Source of the DNA: Bacteroidales bacterium
Lineage (GTDB): Bacteria; Bacteroidota; Bacteroidia; Bacteroidales; PUMT01
Direction: 5' to 3'
Assembly: GCA_007132365.1 (NCBI GenBank)
Contig: SLOS01000143.1
Coordinates: 1 to 9,655, forward strand
DNA length: 9,655 nt
In this document: positions 6,315 through 9,655 of the stretch, piece after piece
Layout: the number at the start of each line of letters is the position of its first letter
Numbering within the stretch: position 1 is the stretch's first letter
The notes under the pieces: generated by a model
Database searches by the model: none
What the model was told of the DNA's origin: nothing
What the model saw: only the letters and a program-made list of their open reading frames with translations
Translations under genes and position numbers: made by a program

Positions 6315-7616
6315 GTGAAAAAAGTTCTGATCATAACCTATTACTGGCCTCCCAGCGGAGGAGCCGGAGTACAGCGGTGGCTTAAATTTGCCAAATATCT
6401 GCCGGAGTTTGGAATTGAACCTTATGTCCTGACCGTTGATCCCGGTTTTGCTTCATATCCGCAGACAGATAAAAGCCTTGAAGAGGAAATTCCGGGAAAC
6501 CTGAAAGTTTTTAAAACCAGATCCCTGGAAGTGCTCCGCATTATATCGGGTCTGTTTGGAAAGGATCAGGTCCCTTACGGAGGATTCAGCAATATTGAAA
6601 ATAAGGGTTTGAAGCAGACTGTTTTGAGGTTTATTCGCGGAAATTTTTTCATTCCAGATGCCCGTATCGGGTGGAAAAGGTATGCTTTGAAGAAAGCACG
6701 GGAGATTATCCGGCATTATGATATCCGAACTATCGTCACCACCGGTCCGCCCCATTCAACGCATCTTATCGGACTGAAGCTCAAAAAGAGGTTGCCGGTA
6801 AAATGGATAGCCGACTTCAGGGATCCGTGGACGGATATATATTATTATTCCGATATGCTTCATACGCCGGTTGCAAAATCGATTGACCGCAGAAAAGAGA
6901 AGATAGTTCTTGAAAATGCAGACAGGGTAATTGCCATCAACAAATCTACCAGTGAGTTGCTTAAGAGTAAGATCAACATCAGGGATGAAGGTAAATTTAC
7001 TGTTATCACCAATGGTTTTGATGAGGATGATTTCAATATTCCTGTCTCACCTGCCCGGGAGTTTATAATAACCTATTCGGGGAACCTTTCAGAGCATTAC
7101 AGGCCCCGGGTTTTTTTCAAGGCACTTTCAAGGGTGAAGGCCGGGCACCCAGGCATCAGATTCAGGTTCCGTGTTGCCGGCTGTATATCCCCTTTCACCG
7201 AAAGGGAAATAAAAGAGCACGGGCTAAATGATATTTATGAGAATCTGGGCTATGTGGGTCACCAGAAACTAACAGGGTTGCTTAAAAACAGCACCGTTCT
7301 TTTGTACGCTTTCCCGGAAACAGTCAGTTACAGCGGATCTTCGGGTAAGCTTTATGAGTACCTTGCCACGGGAAGACCGGTTATTTCAATAGATTCGCCG
7401 GGCAGTGATGCCGCGGCTATCATAAGGGAGTGTGAGGCGGGGAAGAACTTTTCACGGGATGATGAGGCCGGGATGTTTGAATACCTGTGCCACCTGGTGG
7501 AAGTATTCAGTATGGGGGGGGAAGTGAAAGCAGGAAACGGACTGCACAGGAAATATTCAAGAAGAAGACTGGCAGCTGATCTTTCACGGTTATTGATATT
7601 CTTATTTTTGTGTTAA
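6315..7616 (+). CDS. Glycosyltransferase, GT4-type (GT-B fold)
   Basis: The frame is open from ATG 6237, but the family-typical start MKKVLIITYYWPPSGGAG fits the GTG at 6315, giving 433 residues. The preceding 26 codons are not protein-like and overlap the post-glyS hairpin. The N-terminal glycine-rich loop is PPSGGAGVQRWLKF (12-25). An acceptor-domain segment reads TTGPPHSTHLIGL (142-154) and ADFRDPWTD (166-174). The linker into the donor domain is ITNGFDEDDF (231-240) and ITYSGNLSEHYRP (252-264). The donor-sugar site is SGSSGKLYEYLATGRPVIS (340-358); only the second Glu of the usual E-x7-E pair is present (E348). It probably adds a sugar to a lipid-linked glycan at the inner face of the membrane. 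The last residues, IFLFLC, are encoded by the promoter-containing repeat shared with 9272-9321, so the natural C-terminus may have been replaced. A G8 run (7514-7521) lies near the 3' end. Confidence 0.9.
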   Translation: MKKVLIITYYWPPSGGAGVQRWLKFAKYLPEFGIEPYVLTVDPGFASYPQTDKSLEEEIPGNLKVFKTRSLEVLRIISGLFGKDQVPYGGFSNIENKGLKQTVLRFIRGNFFIPDARIGWKRYALKKAREIIRHYDIRTIVTTGPPHSTHLIGLKLKKRLPVKWIADFRDPWTDIYYYSDMLHTPVAKSIDRRKEKIVLENADRVIAINKSTSELLKSKINIRDEGKFTVITNGFDEDDFNIPVSPAREFIITYSGNLSEHYRPRVFFKALSRVKAGHPGIRFRFRVAGCISPFTEREIKEHGLNDIYENLGYVGHQKLTGLLKNSTVLLYAFPETVSYSGSSGKLYEYLATGRPVISIDSPGSDAAAIIRECEAGKNFSRDDEAGMFEYLCHLVEVFSMGGEVKAGNGLHRKYSRRRLAADLSRLLIFLFLC

Positions 7617-7637
7617 CAGTTTGGAATGTTTTATGAT
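7503..7637 (+). repeat. Direct repeat copy A: glycosyltransferase 3' end plus promoter/leader
   Basis: 7503-7595 aligns without gaps to 9061-9153 (about 10 differences in 93 bases). 7588-7637 aligns to 9272-9321 (48 of 50 identical; the differences are at 7613 and 7619). In copy A the two blocks are joined and overlap at GGTTATTG (7588-7595). In copy B they are 126 bp apart. Copy A includes the last 31 codons of the glycosyltransferase gene, its TAA, and the start region of the next gene. Confidence 0.9.
7603..7610 (+). promoter_or_regulatory. Candidate -7 box before the pyruvyl transferase gene
   Basis: TATTTTTG matches TAnnTTTG and lies inside the last codons of the glycosyltransferase gene, with predicted initiation near 7617. 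The copy-B box has TTG 20 bases upstream. Here that position holds glycosyltransferase coding sequence without a TTG, so this promoter may be weakened and the gene may rely on read-through from upstream. Confidence 0.4.
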
Positions 7638-7650
7638 ACTGATGCAGAAA

Positions 7651-8952
7651 ATGCGAATAGTGATTACCGACGTATATGACCTTAAATATAATTACGGAGT
7701 GCAGCGTCTGGTACTTACCCTTATCGACAAAATAAAAGAAAAAATTCCCTGTGCGGAGTTCATCATGCCTGTGCAGTCTGCATACTGTAACCGGGCTAAT
7801 ATAGAATTTGCCGGCAAAAGAGGAATACGGCTTGTTAAGTACTGGAAATACAGTTTTGTATTCGAACTGATTCATCCGTTGCTGAAATTGGCGGGACTGT
7901 TACGGAACGACCCCGACGATGCCTGCGGCCCAAATAATCATGATAATGGGCGAAAGTGTACTGCTCTCGAAGGATACCGTGCACTTATCGCTTCAGTAAG
8001 TGAAGCCGGGATGGTGATAGATGCAGCCGGAATAGAATTTATTGGCAACAGCGGGTTAAAGAATAAGTGGGGGGAGCTGCTCTTCTGCCGTATGTTCCAG
8101 AGACTGGCGAAACGGTATAAAAAACCTTATTTCAAATACACCAAATCGTACGGTCCCTTCGAAGGGTTACTGTTCAGGTCAGTGGTAAAAAAGCTGCTTG
8201 AGAAGTTGCCCTTCATCCTGGTGCGCGGCAGGAACAACCTTGAAAGCATGCACAGGCTCGGCTTAAAGACGCAGCTGTACCTTTTTCCCGATATCTCCCT
8301 GGTGCTGAAACCTGCTCCGGCTGAGTGGGCCGAACGGTACCTTGGGTCACTGGGGATAGATATTTCAAAACCACTTACAGGCATATCGCCAAGCCGTGTG
8401 CTCAGCCGCATTGATTCCGGTGGCAGCGACAATATTACCGGAATGAATCACAGGGAGCTTTGCATAAGACTTATCAATGAGTGCAGCGATAACGGGTCGC
8501 AGGTGCTTGTCATCCCACATGCAATTGACAGGATTGACAAAAATAAATGCGACAGGCAACTGGCCGCCGAACTCCTTGAGGAGGCGGGGCATCCCGAAGG
8601 TGTATTCCTTGCAGGTGAGGGGCTTTCATATAGTGAAGTCAGGGCTCTCATAGGCAAGTTGTCTTATTATATTACCGGCAGGTATCATTCTGTCGCATCG
8701 GCGCTTTACATGGGGACCCCGGTTGTCAGCCTGGCCTGGCATGTAAAATATACCGACATAATGGGCGAGTTCCTTGACGACCCCCCGGTGATAGATTCCC
8801 GCAACACCTCAATTGATGAGGCTTGTAGCCTGATAAGGAAATTCCGTGATGACCTGTCCTGGTTCGACAGGGAGAAGGTGCGGGAGAACAGGGAGAGAAT
8901 TGGCAGGGAGGTTGAGCGGAGCATTCAGATGATCCTTGAAAGCACCCTGTAA
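7651..8952 (+). CDS. Polysaccharide pyruvyl transferase family protein
   Basis: From ATG 7651 the protein has 433 residues. In-frame ATGs at 7642 and 7633 and a TTG at 7621 are alternatives, but the first strand MRIVITDVYDLKYNYGVQR (1-19) fits family proteins that begin directly with it, and the TTG and ATG 7633 lie inside the direct repeat. The fold is GT-B-like. FILVRGRNNLESMHRLGL (188-205) and LFPDISLVLK (211-220) form the inter-domain region typical of the family. TGISPSRV (243-250) and QVLVIPHAID (284-293) begin strands of the C-terminal domain. YYITGRYHSVASALYMGTPVVSLAW (339-363) is the family's signature, with R344 and H346 in the usual R-x-H pair. Members add pyruvate ketals from phosphoenolpyruvate to sugars of surface glycans, though many homologues are uncharacterised. 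The tail (400-433) is charged and helical. The gene sits between two direct repeats, as if inserted or duplicated as a cassette. Confidence 0.87.
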   Translation: MRIVITDVYDLKYNYGVQRLVLTLIDKIKEKIPCAEFIMPVQSAYCNRANIEFAGKRGIRLVKYWKYSFVFELIHPLLKLAGLLRNDPDDACGPNNHDNGRKCTALEGYRALIASVSEAGMVIDAAGIEFIGNSGLKNKWGELLFCRMFQRLAKRYKKPYFKYTKSYGPFEGLLFRSVVKKLLEKLPFILVRGRNNLESMHRLGLKTQLYLFPDISLVLKPAPAEWAERYLGSLGIDISKPLTGISPSRVLSRIDSGGSDNITGMNHRELCIRLINECSDNGSQVLVIPHAIDRIDKNKCDRQLAAELLEEAGHPEGVFLAGEGLSYSEVRALIGKLSYYITGRYHSVASALYMGTPVVSLAWHVKYTDIMGEFLDDPPVIDSRNTSIDEACSLIRKFRDDLSWFDREKVRENRERIGREVERSIQMILESTL

Positions 8953-8969
8953 ATCTCAGTGCGGTAAAT

Positions 8970-9153
8970 AACTGCCAATCCCCTCATTCAACAAATCTTA
9001 TTGAACTGAAACTCAAGAAGAAGCTGCCGGTAGTATATCCACTTCCACCAGTTGGTAAAGGTATTCAGTATGGGGGGAGAAGTGAAAGCGGGAAACAGAC
9101 TGCCAAGGAGATATTCAAGAAAGAACCTGGCAGCTGATCTTTCACGGTTATTG
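8970..9153 (+). pseudogene. Relic of a paralogous glycosyltransferase gene (internal deletion, frameshift)
   Basis: Bases 8973-9032 translate as CQSPHSTNLIELKLKKKLPV, matching TGPPHSTHLIGLKLKKRLPV (143-162) of the intact glycosyltransferase. At the shared GCCGGTA (9026-9032, compare 6794-6800) the similarity jumps to near the gene's 3' end. From about 9034 the DNA reads HFHQLVKVFSMGGEVKAGN and RKNLAADLSRLL, matching residues 393-427, but in a different frame and after an in-frame TAG at 9031-9033. About 690 bp of the middle and everything before residue ~143 are absent. A 71-codon frame from TTG 9052 is only this relic read through into unrelated sequence. It cannot make an active enzyme. It begins just after the pyruvyl transferase stop at 8952. 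Confidence 0.85.
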
Positions 9154-9321
9154 CAGGCAGCCTCCTGGTCCCCATCCAACCTCACATTGGGGATTAATTC
9201 CACGATTTACCTTTACGGACAGGGGATCCGGTTATTAATGACCATTTCTTTAAATCAGTATAATTGACTATGGTTATTGATATTCTTATTTTTGTGGTAA
9301 CAATTTGGAATGTTTTATGAT
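9061..9321 (+). repeat. Direct repeat copy B, interrupted by a 126-bp unit
   Basis: This is the second copy of the repeat at 7503-7637. The first block is 9061-9153 and the second is 9272-9321. Between them is 118 bp of sequence absent from copy A, bounded by GGTTATTG at 9146-9153 and again at 9272-9279, so the unit length is 126 bp. Either copy A lost this unit by recombination between the 8-bp repeats, or copy B gained it with an 8-bp target duplication. The ends of the unit are not inverted repeats of one another, which favours loss from copy A. Confidence 0.85.
9264..9294 (+). promoter_or_regulatory. Candidate promoter of the P-type ATPase gene
   Basis: TTG at 9264-9266, a 20-base spacer and TATTTTTG at 9287-9294 fit the Bacteroidetes -33/-7 layout better than any other site in this window. 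Transcription would begin near 9301, giving a leader of about 56 nt before ATG 9357. The -33 element lies in the 126-bp unit that copy A lacks. Confidence 0.55.
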
Positions 9322-9356
9322 GTATATCCAGAACTTTATCTTTTATTGATAACATT

Positions 9357-9655
9357 ATGGCAGAGGAAAAGGAAAACAACAATAAAAAATGGCATGCGAT
9401 GCCTGCCGAAGAGGTGGTTGAACAATTAAAGACCAACACTCAGGATGGCCTGGGCCCGGATGAGATTAAAAAGAGGCTTGAGAAATACGGCCGGAATGAG
9501 ATTCCCAAAGGCAAAAAAAGGAGTGCCTGGATGCGGCTGCTTATGCAGTTCCACAATGCCCTGATCTACATACTTATAGCTGCTGCTATTATTACGGCTC
9601 TCATGGATCACTGGATCGATACATGGGTTATCCTGGCTGTGGTCCTTGTAAATGC
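9357..9655 (+). CDS. P2-type cation-transporting ATPase, N-terminal fragment (continues beyond the right edge)
   Basis: From ATG 9357 the frame is open for 99 codons to the window end. The N-terminal cation-ATPase domain is clear. KKWHAMPAEEVVEQL (10-24) is the usual 'WH..s.eev...l' opening. TQDGLGPDEIKKRLEKYGRNEIP (27-49) is the 'GL...E...RL..YG.N.l' block. The first membrane helix follows at about 64-80 (FHNALIYILIAAAIITA), then a short polar loop (MDHWIDT), and the second helix starts (WVILAVVLVN). These features fit the P2 group (calcium or other cation pumps of about 900 residues). The catalytic DKTGT loop and transport-site residues lie outside the window, so the ion cannot be told. The start codon has no strong Shine-Dalgarno, as for its neighbours. 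Confidence 0.88.
   Translation, partial: MAEEKENNNKKWHAMPAEEVVEQLKTNTQDGLGPDEIKKRLEKYGRNEIPKGKKRSAWMRLLMQFHNALIYILIAAAIITALMDHWIDTWVILAVVLVN

Noticed and set aside
5822..6334. A 170-codon minus-strand frame across the glyS 3' end and the spacer
   Set aside because: It is antisense to the anticodon-binding domain for most of its length and has no recognisable domain; it is most likely a shadow frame.
9052..9267. A 71-codon plus-strand frame downstream of the pyruvyl transferase gene
   Set aside because: Its first half is the frame of the glycosyltransferase relic and the rest is unrelated spacer; the only start is TTG.
9154..9271. A miniature transposable element in repeat copy B
   Set aside because: The 8-bp flanking repeats fit a target duplication, but the ends are not inverted repeats and copy A is as well explained by deletion.
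1..9655. CRISPR arrays, tRNA or rRNA genes, transposases
   Set aside because: I found no regularly spaced repeats, cloverleaf-like sequences, rRNA-like stretches, or transposase or integrase motifs on either strand.

Overview
The window looks like a chromosomal piece of a Bacteroidota (Bacteroidetes) bacterium. The signs are AT-rich spacers with few Shine-Dalgarno sequences, several promoter -7 boxes of the TAnnTTTG type used by that phylum, a one-chain (alpha2-type) glycyl-tRNA synthetase, and surface-polysaccharide genes of the kind common there. This placement is an inference from sequence style, not from a marker-gene tree.

Layout. (1) Positions 1-592, minus strand: the N-terminal 197 residues of a Wzx/MATE-like polysaccharide flippase that runs off the left edge. 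(2) 593-1038: an AT-rich spacer with a candidate promoter whose spacer is a near-perfect palindrome, followed by an inverted repeat in the presumed leader. (3) 1039-4522, plus strand: an accessory block that is visibly more AT-rich than what follows. It holds a secreted neutral-ceramidase-like hydrolase, a DegT/DnrJ/EryC1-type PLP aminotransferase carrying a twin-arginine export signal, and a 5'-truncated remnant of a propeller-like protein. (4) 4664-6214: the housekeeping glycyl-tRNA synthetase gene, with its own promoter box. (5) 6315-8952: a family-4-type glycosyltransferase and a polysaccharide pyruvyl transferase family protein. (6) 8970-9321: a decayed second copy of parts of the glycosyltransferase gene plus a second copy of the promoter/leader segment. 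(7) 9357 to the right edge: the N-terminus of a P2-type cation-transporting ATPase.

How the parts fit together. The flippase, glycosyltransferase and pyruvyl transferase are all envelope or exopolysaccharide functions. The flippase is divergent and separated from the other two, so one operon cannot be claimed. The ceramidase-like enzyme and the exported aminotransferase share a strand and sit 153 bp apart, and both are predicted to leave the cytoplasm. They may act on the same amino-containing extracellular or periplasmic substrate, but that is inference.

The most distinctive structure is the imperfect direct repeat around the pyruvyl transferase gene. The last ~93 bp of the glycosyltransferase gene plus the next ~42 bp, which hold a promoter box, are present again after the pyruvyl transferase gene. 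The second copy sits in a relic of a paralogous glycosyltransferase that has lost about 690 bp internally and is frameshifted. The pyruvyl transferase gene is therefore a cassette between direct repeats, directly upstream of the ATPase promoter.
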